Assembly (NCBI RefSeq): GCF_040939455.1
Contig: NC_134112.1
Coordinates: 18,068,501-18,132,500, forward strand
Reading direction: 5' to 3'
DNA: 64,000 bases
Source: Microcebus murinus
Taxonomy: Eukaryota > Chordata > Mammalia > Primates > Cheirogaleidae
Position numbers and translations under genes: made by a program. Every line of letters begins with the position of its first letter. Within the stretch, counting starts at the first letter, position 1. Positions 36,459 through 46,432 of this stretch are shown piece after piece. A model generated the notes under the pieces. It did no database searches. It was not told where the DNA came from and saw only the letters and a list, made by a program, of their open reading frames with translations.

Positions 36459-36907
36459 TCGTGTTTCCCCCAAAATAAGACAGGGTCTTATATTTATTTT
36501 CCCTCAAGAGGACATCCTATGGCTTATTTTCAGGGGATGTGTTATTTTTTTAAAGTATGGTACAACAATCTACATGTATTCAAATATAGTTAAGTCGTCT
36601 TCTTCTGGAACATTATCATAACCCTCCAAACCCTGAATTCCATCCTGAATTTCTTGCGACTCTATTTCCTGTAGAACCATTGGTCCCAATCTTTCATGTC
36701 AAGCAATAGAGCTCTCATGGGGCAGATGAGAAGGGCTGCTCATCGTCTTTACTGCTCCACGAGGAAATGCTTGGGTTGTGCAGATATGCTGCGTAGCCAC
36801 GCCCATCACTAGGTCTTCTTTTGGGGGTAGGGCTTCTATTGCGCAAATGCTTAGAAATCCTGCTGGGGCTTATTTTATGGGTAGGTCTTATTTTCAGGGA
36901 AACACGG
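36459..36907 (-). mobile_element. Nonautonomous DNA transposon with 23-bp TIRs and TA duplication
   Basis: A 449-bp element. The left end TCGTGTTTCCCCC/AAAATAAGAC and the right end GTCTTATTTTCAGGGAAACACGG are inverted partners over 23 bases with three mismatches. TA sits on both sides (36457-36458 and 36908-36909), the target duplication of Tc1/mariner-type elements. Subterminal palindromic text (ATAAGACAGGGTCTTAT) repeats the theme. A short acidic open frame inside, on the minus strand, looks like the tail of a transposase, which suggests deletion from a longer autonomous element. Orientation is set by that frame. I cannot name the family. Confidence 0.8.
36570..36698 (-). pseudogene. Possible transposase C-terminal remnant
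   Basis: Forty-two codons open between a TGA and a TAG inside the inverted-repeat element. The translation is acidic and begins HERLGPMVLQEI. Residues 25-42 are LEGYDNVPEEDDLTIFEY plus a final M. Acidic tails are common at the C-termini of pogo/Tigger-type transposases, and the element's TA duplication fits that superfamily. There is no catalytic region and no start codon. This is inference from composition and position. Confidence 0.35.
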
Positions 36908-36954
36908 TAAAAATGTATTTGTGCAGAAATGATGCCTAAACCCAAACCTTCCCC

Positions 36955-37185
36955 CAACCCCCCCTGCCCTTCTTCCTTTTCCCCTTATTTCCTCCTCTTT
37001 TTCTTCCTTTTTTCCTTCTTCCTTCCTTATCTTCTCCCTTCTCTCCAACACTCCCTCTCCCCTTTTTCTCTTTCTTCCTCTTTTTCTCCCTCCCTTCCTT
37101 CTTTCCTCTCTCTCTCTCTTCCTCCTTTCATCTTTCTCCCCTCCATTTCCTCTCTCTCCTCCCTCCCTACCTTTCTTTCTTCCTT
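36955..37185 (+). repeat. Polypyrimidine (CT-rich) tract
   Basis: About 230 bases almost entirely C and T (CTTCC, TTTCT and CTCTCT units mixed), with only a few A residues. Low complexity rather than a clean microsatellite. The 90-codon Ser/Leu/Phe/Pro frame across it is an artefact. Confidence 0.92.
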
Positions 37186-37194
37186 AAATAGCAG

Positions 37195-37310
37195 CAGTTA
37201 ACGATGTCCACACCATATAAAACACTAGGTGAAGTGCTAGGCATACAAAGATAGTAACAGTGCCTGTCCTCAAACGACTCATAGCCACTGGGACAAAATG
37301 AACATGTATG
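37195..37310 (-). repeat. L2 3'-end fragment, minus
   Basis: ACACTAGGTGAAGTGCTAGGCATACAAAGATAGTAACAGTGCCTGTCCTCAAACGACTCATAG follows the reverse L2 3' end. Confidence 0.7.
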
Positions 37311-37399
37311 AGACATGTAAAAAACATGTAATGACATCAGTGTATAGCTCTCCCATAGCCAATGCCTGTACTTTAAAACAATGTTGTAACAGGTCTTAT

Positions 37400-37905
37400 T
37401 TAATGTTCTCTCTCTTCTCTCTTTTTAAAAATAACACATCATATTTCGGGGTAGGAAAGTTAAAAGACCAACAAAGTAATTCCTAATCTCACCAATCAGT
37501 AATAGAAATGTCTGAAACAAAATACATATCACATGTTCATATATGTGTATAAATATACATTTTTAAACAAAAATTGGTTATTACTGTTTATACGATAATG
37601 TGCTCTTTTCTCTGAACATATTGTTGGCATCTTTCAGGTTTAATAAATATAATTGTACCAAATCATCTTTCATTGGTTACATAGCAGTCCATAATTAAGT
37701 CTACCAGTCTCCTATTGCTAAAAGTTAATGTCCTCAATTTTGGGATATGAATTTTAAAAAGCACAGCAATTGTCATTATGACTAAATATTTACACATTTA
37801 CCGGATTATTTTCTTAGGCTAACTTCCTAGAAGTGGAATTCTAGTAGAATTATGTGTACATTTTTAAGACTTTTTGATACATAACCCCAAATACCCCCCC
37901 CCGAG
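37400..37905 (-). repeat. Probable old L1 3'-region fragment, minus
   Basis: AT-rich text with TTCTTAGGCTAACTTCCTAGAAGTGGAATTC and CACATTTTTAAGACTTTTTGATACATA, which resembles reverse-oriented old L1 3'-region sequence. It ends at a run of nine C near 37896. Confidence 0.5.
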
Positions 37906-38059
37906 AGTTTATATCAAAAAAGGTGTTATTCTTTTAATATTTTCCAAATTAATAGTTGAAAAATATATATTGTTTTAAAATGGACATATCTGTTACATCT
38001 AAAAACCCCCAAATATTTTAAATTTATGAATTTGATTTTTGAGGTTACAATTTTATTAA

Positions 38060-38985
38060 TTTTTCACATTTTATATATTAGAGTCATTAATATTTTATTC
38101 CATATATTAGACACATTTTCCCAATTTGTTTTTTCCCTTTTATGTTTTTTCCTCCTGGGTAGAAGTTTTGTTTTGTTTTGTTTTGTTTAATGTGATGCAA
38201 TTGGTCAATTATTTCTTTCGTGGTAGCTGCTCTTGATGCCAGACTCATAAGATACTTCGCTACTGTAAGCTACTATAAATATTTACATATACTTTATTCC
38301 TATACTTTAATCCATCTGCAATTAATTTGGGGTTTGGTATGACGAAGGGTGTAACTTTGTTCTTTACAAATGGTTAACCAGTTGTAAGATATTATGATCA
38401 AGTCTATGCTTAAAGTTTGAAAATCTATAATTATATTATGTTTCCTATTTTTAATATTATTTTTTTAAAAATCAGAATTGTTAAATATTTGTTAATGTTT
38501 ATTAGTCTTTTCAAAGAATCAGCTCAGATTTATTTCTCAATTTTATTATTTTTAAATCTTTAGTTTCTGCTTCTATCTTATTAAATTTTTCCTCTCTTTT
38601 CTTATATTTTAAAATTTTTTAGCTGTATGATTGAATTCACTATGATTTTATTTTCATTCTCTGTTTAATAATTAAAATATTGGGGCTATGAATATTCCCT
38701 TCCCATTAAAGCTTTGACCAAATTCCAAATATTTTGTATAGCATATTTTTACAGACATTATTTTAAAAATAATTTGTATTGCCACTTATTTGCTCTTTGG
38801 AAGAAGAATTTTAGGAAAATAAAGGTTTACCATTTATAAGTAGTTTGGGATTCAATTTAAATAATTTTTAAAATTTTCTGGTTTACTACAATGTAGACAA
38901 GAATATGGCCTGTAGATTTTTTTTAACCTTTTGGGAAATTTTGAGGTTCTTACAGAAAATCTGGTCCCTAATTGGTATTTCATAA
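38060..38985 (-). mobile_element. Old L1 (L1M-type) ORF2/3' fragment, minus
   Basis: Antisense L1 text: TTTAATGTGATGCAATTGGTCAATTATTTCTTTCGTGG, TTTAATCCATCTGCAATTAATTTGGGG, TTTCAAAGAATCAGCTC and the TTGACCAAATTCC..GTTTACTACAATGTAG stretches. Heavily diverged and indel-rich. No coding capacity remains. Confidence 0.7.
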
Positions 38986-38994
38986 GAAAGAGAG

Positions 38995-39045
<51 letters not shown>

Positions 39046-39071
39046 AGAAAGAAAGAAGGAAAGAAAGAAAG
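38986..39071 (+). repeat. (GAAA)n microsatellite
   Basis: About 86 bases of GAAA units, with GAGA at the left edge and GAAGGAAA interruptions near the right. Confidence 0.95.
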
Positions 39072-39950
39072 AGTTCAAGTTTCCCTTTCTAATTTTACTT
39101 GTTTTTCTCTCTTGAATATTTAAAGGAAAATTATTGTAATCTCCATGTATTCCATTTTAAATTCCAATAGCTAGTATCATTAAGTTGTTCAAAAGCATGA
39201 CTCATTTTAAAAAAGGTGAGTGCAGTTTAAGTTCAGTGCTGTTGACAGATTCACTGGCCATAAGCTTTATCTACCAGTGATGGTTGATTCCTGTTCTCAG
39301 TTCTATGAAAAGGTGGATTAATATTCACCGCTTTCAATCCAGTGTTCAGTATTTCCCAGGCTTTTCCCTATCACTGCCCTACTGAGGAGGCATTCTTGCC
39401 TATTTGCTTCTATAAGATAGTGGAATATGAAACAGCCACAACTCCAAGAACAAATTGCTCCCAAGGTTCTTGCTATCACCACCCCAGCCATCCCTGTTTT
39501 TGGAGACTATCCCCTTCCAGAATGCCATAAGCCATTGTTGCTTTTGTTTTGTTTTGCTTTGCTTTGCTTTCTGATACTTTGTTTTCCAAGAGTTGGTGGA
39601 GGGAGGGACAATGGTTGGGAACACGACACTGGCTACTTCACAGGTCGACAGCCCTATGGAAAGAGGAAGGTGCAGCCAAGGTGGGCTTGCACATCTGGGG
39701 AGCTTAGAAACTGGGATGGCTTTTCAGGGTTGTCCGGAGCAGGGCAATGGGTCAAATGGCATTGGATGTGGACTGTCCTGGGAAGGGCATGTGACCTTGG
39801 GTGAGGAGCTCTCTTCAGCCGAAGCAGTCCCGAAGAGGGTTTAGCTATGGGCTGTATTCTGGCAGAACTCCCAGCAGCTGCAGAATTTCTCCCACCCTGA
39901 AGGGGGATCTAGGTGGTACACTCAGTGTCCATCTCATACTCCTATCACGA
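39072..39950. other. No gene recognised
   Basis: About 880 bases. Includes a short (TTTTG/TTTGC)n patch near 39545-39572. A 125-codon plus frame (39427-39804) shows no family resemblance. Confidence 0.4.
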
Positions 39951-39959
39951 TTTCTGTAA

Positions 39960-40110
39960 CTTTGACATATTTTCTGTCTCCTTGCTAAGCTGTGAGCTTC
40001 AGGAGCTCTGAAATGGTGTCTATCTTGTTACGTGTACATCCCCAGTTCTTAGCACAATTCCTGATAGGACCTTACTGAACATTAGTTGAATAAATAAGTG
40101 AACAAATGAC
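39960..40110 (+). repeat. L2 3' end, plus
   Basis: TAAGCTGTGAGCTTCAGGAGCTCTGAAATGGTGTCTATCTTGTT, then TACATCCCCAGTTCTTAGCACAATTCC and TTGAATAAATAAGTGAACAAATGA. Clear L2 3' order. Confidence 0.88.
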
Positions 40111-41094
40111 ACATCTTTAGGTATGGAAAAGGGCCAAGGCTGAGAGTAGAGAGAGAACTGTAAAGAGGAAAAGAATCCCCCCTCTCATATAAGAAAGATA
40201 TTATAAGATGCAAGAATACTATTAAATGATCTTCAAATCCACAAAAAGAGACAAATTAAAGAGCATAGAGTAATTCTCTACATCCCCATCCAGAAACACA
40301 GCTGCAAATTGTGGGAAGAACATGACCTTAAATCCAAAGAGGGACGTAAAATAGTTGCTGGTGCAGTGATTTCCACCTCTCTGGGGTTGCAGCAAACTCT
40401 CATGATTTTCTGACAGACCCTGCATTCCAATAAACCCTACAACATTGCATGTGTGTATGTGTTTATTATCATGAATTAAAGTAAATTTTATATATATTGA
40501 GCTCTCTCTCAGAATATTTTAATATTTGGTGCCATAGAGATACTTGGAAACATCTCAGAGCATCTAGAAAATCAGACCATGGGAGACTGTTCTAGAATTT
40601 TAACCAGACAAGCCATGAAGGGATCCTGTTTGGCTTCACTGTCTTTTGTCCCATGAACAGAGCTGCTCTGTCTGCCTGGGATGGCCTCTGGTATGCTCAG
40701 ATGCTATTGGGACCTGGGTCTACACACATTTGCTTCTTGCTTTCCTTGCTCCCAAGCCTAGCTCCTTCTCCCAAAGACCAACTCAATCAGCAAAGCAAAA
40801 AGAGGCCATAAAAACTGACAAAGACAGCAAAAGCTCGGGGAGATTCCACTGCTCAGAGGGAGCTCTCAGCAGATGGCCCCTGCCTCACACACTGGGAGAC
40901 TTGAGCTGTGACATGCAGTATCCCACTCTGAGCCTCTTGTAGAGGGACGACTGCACTGTGTCTTCCCCCAAAGAGGGCAATGGATGCAGTGGCTTTTCCT
41001 AACTGGAAATGTTCTCATTGTAGACTCTTTCTCAGGCCCTCTTCTTGCTGGCTCCATGTTAAAGTGCAAACTCCACAGATGGCTGTCTTAAATA
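40111..41094. other. No feature recognised
   Basis: About 980 bases of unique sequence. Short frames only. Confidence 0.4.
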
Positions 41095-41527
41095 GACCAT
41101 TCTGTAACAGAGGCAAAGGCCTGAAAAAGAGCAAAAATGTATTACAAGCTGTCTCTTTAAAACCCCCTCACCCTTTCTGGGAACTAAAACCTGAATCCCT
41201 GCCCACAGCCAGTGATCAGAGGGTCAGGGGAGTGTCCTTTGCTCTTTGCACCACAGGAAGGAGATGGCTCAATGGAATTGTCTGGGCAGAGGTCACAAGA
41301 TTGTCTTCACGGGAGATGCTACAGTTAAGCAGCAATAGCCCAAAGTTGAAAACTACCTTTAAAAGCTCTGTATTTCTGCTTATAGATAGGACCATGGTGC
41401 TTTAAGATGAGAGTCTGACATTCTCATTTGCCGGCAAATTAATAAACTTCTCTTTCTTTCTCCTCAAACCACTTGTCCTTGTTCTTCTGATGCGACCTTG
41501 GGGACGAGTGCCGAGCTTTCGGTAACA
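41095..41527 (+). mobile_element. ERV1-like solo LTR
   Basis: The 3' part has the features of a gammaretrovirus-like LTR. Promoter-side TTTAAAAGC lies near 41360. ATTTGCCGGCAAATTAATAAACTTCTC holds the polyadenylation signal (41440-41446). The U5-like end reads CCTTGGGGACGAGTGCCGAGCTTTCGGTAACA, closing at 41527. The 5' boundary is uncertain, and no primer-binding site or internal genes follow. I cannot name the family. Confidence 0.55.
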
Positions 41528-41629
41528 GTTCTTCGCTTGCACTACCCTGAGATCCCTGCAACGTCTGAGAGGAAAGACACCATTGTGTGTGGAGTCTCCA
41601 GTTTGGTTTAATATTCAATCCGCACATGG

Positions 41630-41740
41630 TCCTATCGGTAGTTATGTTTATCTTCATTTTACACATGAGAAGGCTAAGGTAAAGAAAGGGTATGTGACTT
41701 ATCCATGGCTGTTAGCGAATACGTGGCTGGGCTAGGATTT
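41630..41740 (-). repeat. MIR fragment, minus
   Basis: TCTTCATTTTACACATGAGAAGGCTAAGGTAAAGAAAGGGTATGTGACTTATCCATGGC, the reverse MIR core. Confidence 0.8.
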
Positions 41741-42239
41741 ATTTATTTGTCATTTATTGAGCAACTTTTTATTGAGCAGTCATTTCATACCATGCCAAGG
41801 AGCGTGGGCAGTGCCGCACCAACTCTCTGGACAGCTGGCCATCAGCAGTGACATCACTACCTCCCTCCATACGTAGGTATCAGTAGTTGGCAGCAACTGG
41901 GAACCTCCAGCCTAAGAGCTTTAATGTTAGCCTAGAGAATCCCCTCAAACTTCTGCAGGGAGAAGGGTAGGGTAAGGGAGGGGAAAGTCTGGCATCCTCA
42001 GAGGTGTCTGAAGCATCATAACCTAGGGCCCTATAGGAGCTACCATGCACCCATAGGGCCCCTCTGTGAGCTGGCCTTCTGCAGACCTAGTGGAGACCCA
42101 GCGGTGGCACATCCCACAACGCATACCATGGCATCTTGGCATCTAGGCCAGTCATCACTTGGATGGTAGCTAAGCCAAGTAAGGTCTGCCATCACCAAGG
42201 AACCTTGGTTAGAAATTCTACCCCAGGGGGTTTCTGGAG
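41741..42239. other. No feature recognised
   Basis: About 500 bases. Nothing recognisable apart from a TTTATTGAGCA word near 41755-41780, perhaps an L2/MIR remnant. Confidence 0.4.
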
Positions 42240-42350
42240 TTCTGCATGCATGTGTATGTGCATGCATGTGGTGGCATGAATCAGTCTATGTGTACACATG
42301 CGTGTATGCCTGTGTGAGCTTGGTGCTTTTGTGTGTGTGTGTGTTGGGTA
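42240..42350 (+). repeat. TG-rich alternating purine/pyrimidine tract
   Basis: GCATGCATGTGTATGTGCATGCATG, later TACACATGCGTGTATGCCTGTG, then a (TG)n run at 42330-42344. Confidence 0.8.
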
Positions 42351-42489
42351 TACCTGCTATGCCTTGGAAGTTCCCTAACATAGAAACTGAGCATCTGAAT
42401 AGCCAGACTTGGAAGGCCACTTAACTCCAGCCTCCTACACGATGACAGATTCTCAGGGCTCTGCCAGCCCTTGACTCTCTAAGCCATTT

Positions 42490-42690
42490 GGAAATAATAA
42501 TCATAATAATAGCTAACAGAATAATAGCTAAGTGAATTGAGTGCTAAGTCTTTCAGGTACTGCTCTAAGCAACTTTACAAAAATGTTAACCCTTCATTCT
42601 CAGGACAACCCTATGAGGCTTGAACTATTATTATTCCCACCTCTTTAAAGGCAAGGAAACTGAGACCAGAAGATCCTGTGCTCAGGGCCC
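42490..42690 (-). repeat. MIR, minus
   Basis: AATAATAATAGCTAAC, AGTGCTAAGTCTTTCAGGTACTGCTCTAAGCAACTTTAC, CTCAGGACAACCCTATGAGGC, TTATTATTCCCACC, AAGGAAACTGAGACC. A near-complete reverse MIR. Confidence 0.9.
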
Positions 42691-43744
42691 TGCTGTGTGT
42701 AAATTCTTGGAATTCAGGCCATTTAGCCTCAGAACTTACTCTCTTAACTGAGCCTGCAGCCTATTCCTCCCTCCCACCTGCCGGGCTCTATTGAGTTACA
42801 ACGTTGTCTTTGTCTGTCATGGCTGAAAGATGTAAGTAAGTGTTCAAGCTTAGGGATATTTCCCAGGTTTCACCTTCCCCAGGTAAAGACAAGGAGCCAG
42901 AGGAACTGTGGAAGGTCCTGCATGACACTGTGTCCAGTTAGGGTGTCCAGGGCTGCTTTTGCCTGCTTTCCTGCTGTCATCTGAGAAAGCAGGTGGCGTC
43001 TGCAGTGGTGCAGCTGAAGCATCCATAGGCCCTGCGGGGAGCAAACCTCCTAGGCAAGATCAGAACTGAGCAAGAGTGGAGTAACGGGAAGACTGGAGGA
43101 CCTGAGGCTCGGAGCAGGCCTGGTCACCTGCGGGGCAAACCAAGTCAGGGGGGCGGGGCCGGGCTGCGGGGACAGCTAGGGGTCCACAGAGCCAGAGCCT
43201 CTGCAGCTGCCTCTTCCCTCGTGGCCTCAGCTTCCTTCCCCTCGTAGCAGATGTAGCTTCTGAAAGCTTCCTGGTCAGCTTGTAAGGAAAATCAGTCCCA
43301 AGACAGGGCTTAGGCTAACGAGGGAATAAAATAGAGAAAACTGAATGAAAATTCTTATAGTTTTGTTTGAGAGAAAATCATACTGAGACTGAAAGAACTT
43401 CTGGATTTTTTTTTTTTTTTTTTGCCCAATCAACAGAAACACTTTTTCCATCAGTTCTGCTCAATTCCCTTACACTAGTAAAATGTGCATCACAAACAAA
43501 AGCGGGTACACACACACACAGCCCCCCAGCCAATCACACTCAGGGCCCTTCTGCTCAGAATGGACAGGGACCCCTCTTTCTGCCCTGCACCGAGCCAGGT
43601 GAATGGGCTTCGTTCTCAGGCTCCTCCACCAGCCACCCTTGTGCAGGGCACAGCCTGTGCAACCGTCCACAGCCGCCCCTAGCCAGGGGCTCTCCCTCAG
43701 GAGGTCTGCCTAGCAAATGAAAGCGCACATCCTGCCTGTGTGGA
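42691..43744. other. No gene recognised; GC-box-bearing patch
   Basis: Unique sequence. A GC box (GGGGGGCGGGGCCGGGC, near 43148-43164) lies in a small CpG-richer patch at about 43080-43260. A T17 run is at about 43406-43423, and a short CA run is at 43508-43519. A promoter cannot be claimed. Confidence 0.35.
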
Positions 43745-43998
43745 TTTATTCACGTTTCCTTTATCATTAAGGAGATGGAGTTATAACACATTAAATATTT
43801 ACAACGATCCGAGAAAAGACAGTGCACAGCCCTGGACCAAGATAAGAATACAGTTTTAAAATATTTACAATGAACAAGTCTTGCTCCTTCTGGTTCTTCT
43901 CTTTGGCCTGGCACTTTAAGTCTCTGATCCCTTTATTGTATTTTCTTTCCAGGTCCCCTATAGTTTTGAAGATGTCTGACAGATCCTCACGGCTAAGC
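43745..43998 (-). other. Weak candidate terminal exon, minus strand
   Basis: On the minus strand a TCCTCTTCAG acceptor-like site ends at 43999. A frame then runs open to a stop at 43791-43793. The first part is charged and helix-like (LSREDLSDIFKTIGDLER, then KGIRDLKCQAKEKNQKEQ). The last part (LYSYLGPGLCTVFSRIVVNI) is less convincing. AATAAA is at 43745-43750, about 40 bases past the stop. I do not recognise a family. It could equally be a conserved noncoding block or part of a long noncoding RNA. Confidence 0.25.
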
Positions 43999-44000
43999 CT

Positions 44001-45215
44001 GAAGAGGATTATTATATTTGGGAGAGACATTTGGGGAATCGGATTCTAGAGCTTCCAAGCAAGAGGGCCCCTTCCACAGGCCCTCTGTAAGCTGATGTGT
44101 CAATCTCCCACAAATGCCCGGACCAAGCCTGTGGCTGGTTCTGTCTGTGGTCCTACCTAGGACAGTGGCAGTGGAAGAAATGACAGCTTTCTGAGCCTGA
44201 ACTAACCAAAAGAACCAATATGCATCGGTCTCCTGAATATTCAAAACTATTTTAGATGCCACAATTAGCACGGCACTAGGAATAGACTGGTTTATGATTT
44301 CTTTCATTAATTCAACTCTAAAATGTTACACATTATTATACTCAGAAGCAGTATGTTACTGTGTTTGATTTTAATCTCGATTCTTTGAAAGATTCCACTC
44401 TTTCCTTTCATGTCTTGATACAGCCAATGACCCAAAACAACGGAACTTCAACCTGACTGTGTTACATTAGCAACACCAAGAAGAGAAAAGCGTTAGAAAA
44501 ACAAAGACAGGATATGTAATTTGGCGCCTTGTTTAATTATAAAGAATACAAAACAAGCATCAACTGTGAGCTATTTGCCTGCCCAGGGAGATTAAAGACG
44601 GCCAGCGTTCAGGATGGGGTGCCAGAGAATTATCAGGGATCACAGGCGTCTCATTTGATGGGTGCCACATTTGACCTTGAAGTGGCGAGGCTGGCACTCC
44701 TTCGTGTCCCGGGGATGTCCTGATGTCCTTGTTCCCTGGTGGTATCTGCCCCAGGGCCTCTGGAGGCCTCGACTCTGCGTCTGAGGCAGTGCACGTTTCT
44801 GGTGTGTATTTATATCGAGGTAACTGTGTTGCCAAGGAGCTCTGAGAGAAAGCAGAGCGGAGATAACTTCTAATCCACCTTTCTGTGATAGTGTGGCGCA
44901 AAGTGAAGAGACCCAGGGCTCCGTGCTCGGGTCTGGCATCACCCTGGGAGGGGCGGGCCAGGGGTGTTTTGAGCAGACCCAGCAGGCCCTGGGTGAGCTC
45001 TTGCACCGGGAATGCGAGCACGCCAGCGTGTGACCGAATCGGTGCCACAAGCAGAGAAGAGCAGCATGGGAGAGGAAAGAACAAAAGCCAAATGCAATTT
45101 GTATGTAACAAGGAATGTATCTGAGTGACCGTTCATGAGATTTGGACAGCTGGGGAATTAGAATCTCCAAGCGTCGGAACTGGCACGGAGCCAAGAGGGC
45201 ATCGGGAGGAGGAGG
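44001..45215. other. No gene recognised
   Basis: Two long overlapping minus frames (44560-45111, 183 codons; 44640-45239, 199 codons) are in different phases and compositionally biased (Pro/Ser/Cys/Trp). Neither has a family match in my memory. A GC-rich patch with GGGGCGGGCC is at about 44950-44960. Confidence 0.4.
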
Positions 45216-45219
45216 AGAA

Positions 45220-45285
45220 AGTCCCTTGCCCAAGATCACAGGGGAGTTGGCAAGAGTGGGGCCGTGGAGCCCAGCCTAGGGCTCT
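45220..45285 (-). repeat. MIR fragment, minus
   Basis: AGTCCCTTGCCCAAGATCACAGGGGAGTTGGCAAGAGTGGGGCC, the reverse MIR core. Confidence 0.65.
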
Positions 45286-45534
45286 TGGCACCTCACGCCA
45301 CACATCTAGCGGCTCCTAAACAGGCATGCGGTGCGTTCCCTGCCAGCTCAGAGCTGACACATGAGGGGCCTGAGCGTTCTCTCCCAATGGGCCATGAGTT
45401 CTACTGTCAGAGGACGGGTGGCAGAGCCTGGAGCTCTGCACGGGATGCAGTGGGAGGAGAAGGGGAGGGTGACCCTCCACCCTATGCACACAGGGCATGT
45501 ACTGAGATGAAATGTGGTGGAGTGGAGGACACAG

Positions 45535-45662
45535 CAGCATATCTGGTGTCAGGCAGACCTAGCCTTGCATCCTAGACTCACTACTGAGTCAACCTGGGGG
45601 ACTCACTTAAATAAGTTTGGAATACTGCTGCTCCCTCATCTTTAGAATGGGAATAAGGATAC
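45535..45662 (+). repeat. MIR, plus, left part (split by LTR)
   Basis: GGCAGACCTAGCCTTGCATCCTAGACTCACTACTGAGTC, then CTGCTCCCTCATCTTTAGAATGGGAATAAGGAT. The MIR core ends abruptly at the start of the MLT1 LTR and resumes at 46013. Confidence 0.75.
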
Positions 45663-46012
45663 TGTCACCGTTTGAATGTTTGTGTCTCCCTCAAATATCA
45701 TGTGTTGGGACCTAATCACCACTGTGATGGTATTAGGAGGTAGGGTCTTTGGGAGGTGGTTAGATCCTGAGGCCAGAGCCCTCACGGATGGATGAGTGCC
45801 CTTGTAAAAGAGGCCCCGGGGAGCTGCCTTGCGAGGATGCAGCAAGCAGATGCCTCCTACGAAACGGGGAGTAGGCCCTCACCAGGCACGGAGTTTGCTG
45901 GCACCTTGACCTTGGACTTCCCAGCCCTGGAACTGTGAGAAATACATTGCTGTTGTTTGTAAGCCACCCAGTCAATGACGTTCTGTTACAGCAGCCTGAA
46001 CAGACTAAGACA
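45663..46012 (+). mobile_element. MLT1-type solo LTR inserted in a MIR
   Basis: TG...CA boundaries: TGTCACCGTTTGAATGTTTGTG to CAGCCTGAACAGACTAAGACA (350 bp). Internal landmarks are GATGGTATTAGGAGGTAGGG, CTTGACCTTGGACTTCCCAGCC and GTTGTTTGTAAGCCACCCAGTC. The 5-base flanks GATAC (45658-45662) and GTTAC (46013-46017) differ at one position, fitting a worn ERVL-type target duplication. Confidence 0.93.
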
Positions 46013-46061
46013 GTTACCTTCTTCACACACTTGCTGTAAGACTCACATAAGAAATCAGATG
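46013..46061 (+). repeat. MIR, plus, right part
   Basis: GTTACCTTCTTCACACACTTGCTGTAAGACTCACATAAG continues the MIR tail after the LTR. Confidence 0.6.
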
Positions 46062-46134
46062 TGGGCTGAGGTAGGAGGATCGCTTGAGCCCAGGACTTTG
46101 AGACCAGCTTAGGCAACATAGTGAGACCCTGTCT
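46062..46134 (+). mobile_element. Alu-monomer fragment, plus
   Basis: GGGCTGAGGTAGGAGGATCGCTTGAGCCCAGGACTTTGAGACCAGC...GTGAGACCCTGTCT, the second half of an Alu left monomer or a FLAM-type monomer. Its A tail has turned into the following purine repeat. Confidence 0.85.
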
Positions 46135-46316
46135 GAGAGAAAGAGAGAGAGAGAAAGGAAGAAAAGAAGAAAGGAAGAAAGAAGAAAAGAAAGAAAGAAA
46201 GAAAGAAAAAAAGAAAGAAAGAAAGAAAGAAAGAAAGAAAAGAAAAGAAAAGAAAAGAAAAGAAAAGAAAAGAAAAGAAAAGAAAAGAAAAGAAAAGAAA
46301 AGAAAAGAAAAGAAAA
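46135..46316 (+). repeat. Polypurine microsatellite (GA, GAAA, GAAAA)
   Basis: About 180 bases of pure purine: GAGA, GGAAGAAA, then (GAAA)n, then about 16 copies of GAAAA, broken only by small changes. The Lys/Glu/Arg frame across it is an artefact. Confidence 0.97.
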
Positions 46317-46432
46317 TTCCTTGTGATTGAAATGTACTTACTTTACAACTGAGAATTTTGATTCCTGAGGAATTGGTCTTTCATTAATAAGCAGCGTGTA
46401 GTGGTGGTTGGTCATTTCACATCCTCACCACC

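Noticed and set aside
43140..43170. GC box as a promoter
   Set aside because: A single GGGGCGGGGCC word in a small CpG-richer patch, with no exon or start evidence nearby on either strand.
44560..45239. Overlapping 183- and 199-codon minus frames
   Set aside because: Two phases open over the same GC-rich DNA. No recognisable domain and no conserved start or splice signals.
46121..46330. Lys/Glu/Arg-rich 69-codon frame
   Set aside because: Translation of the purine microsatellite.
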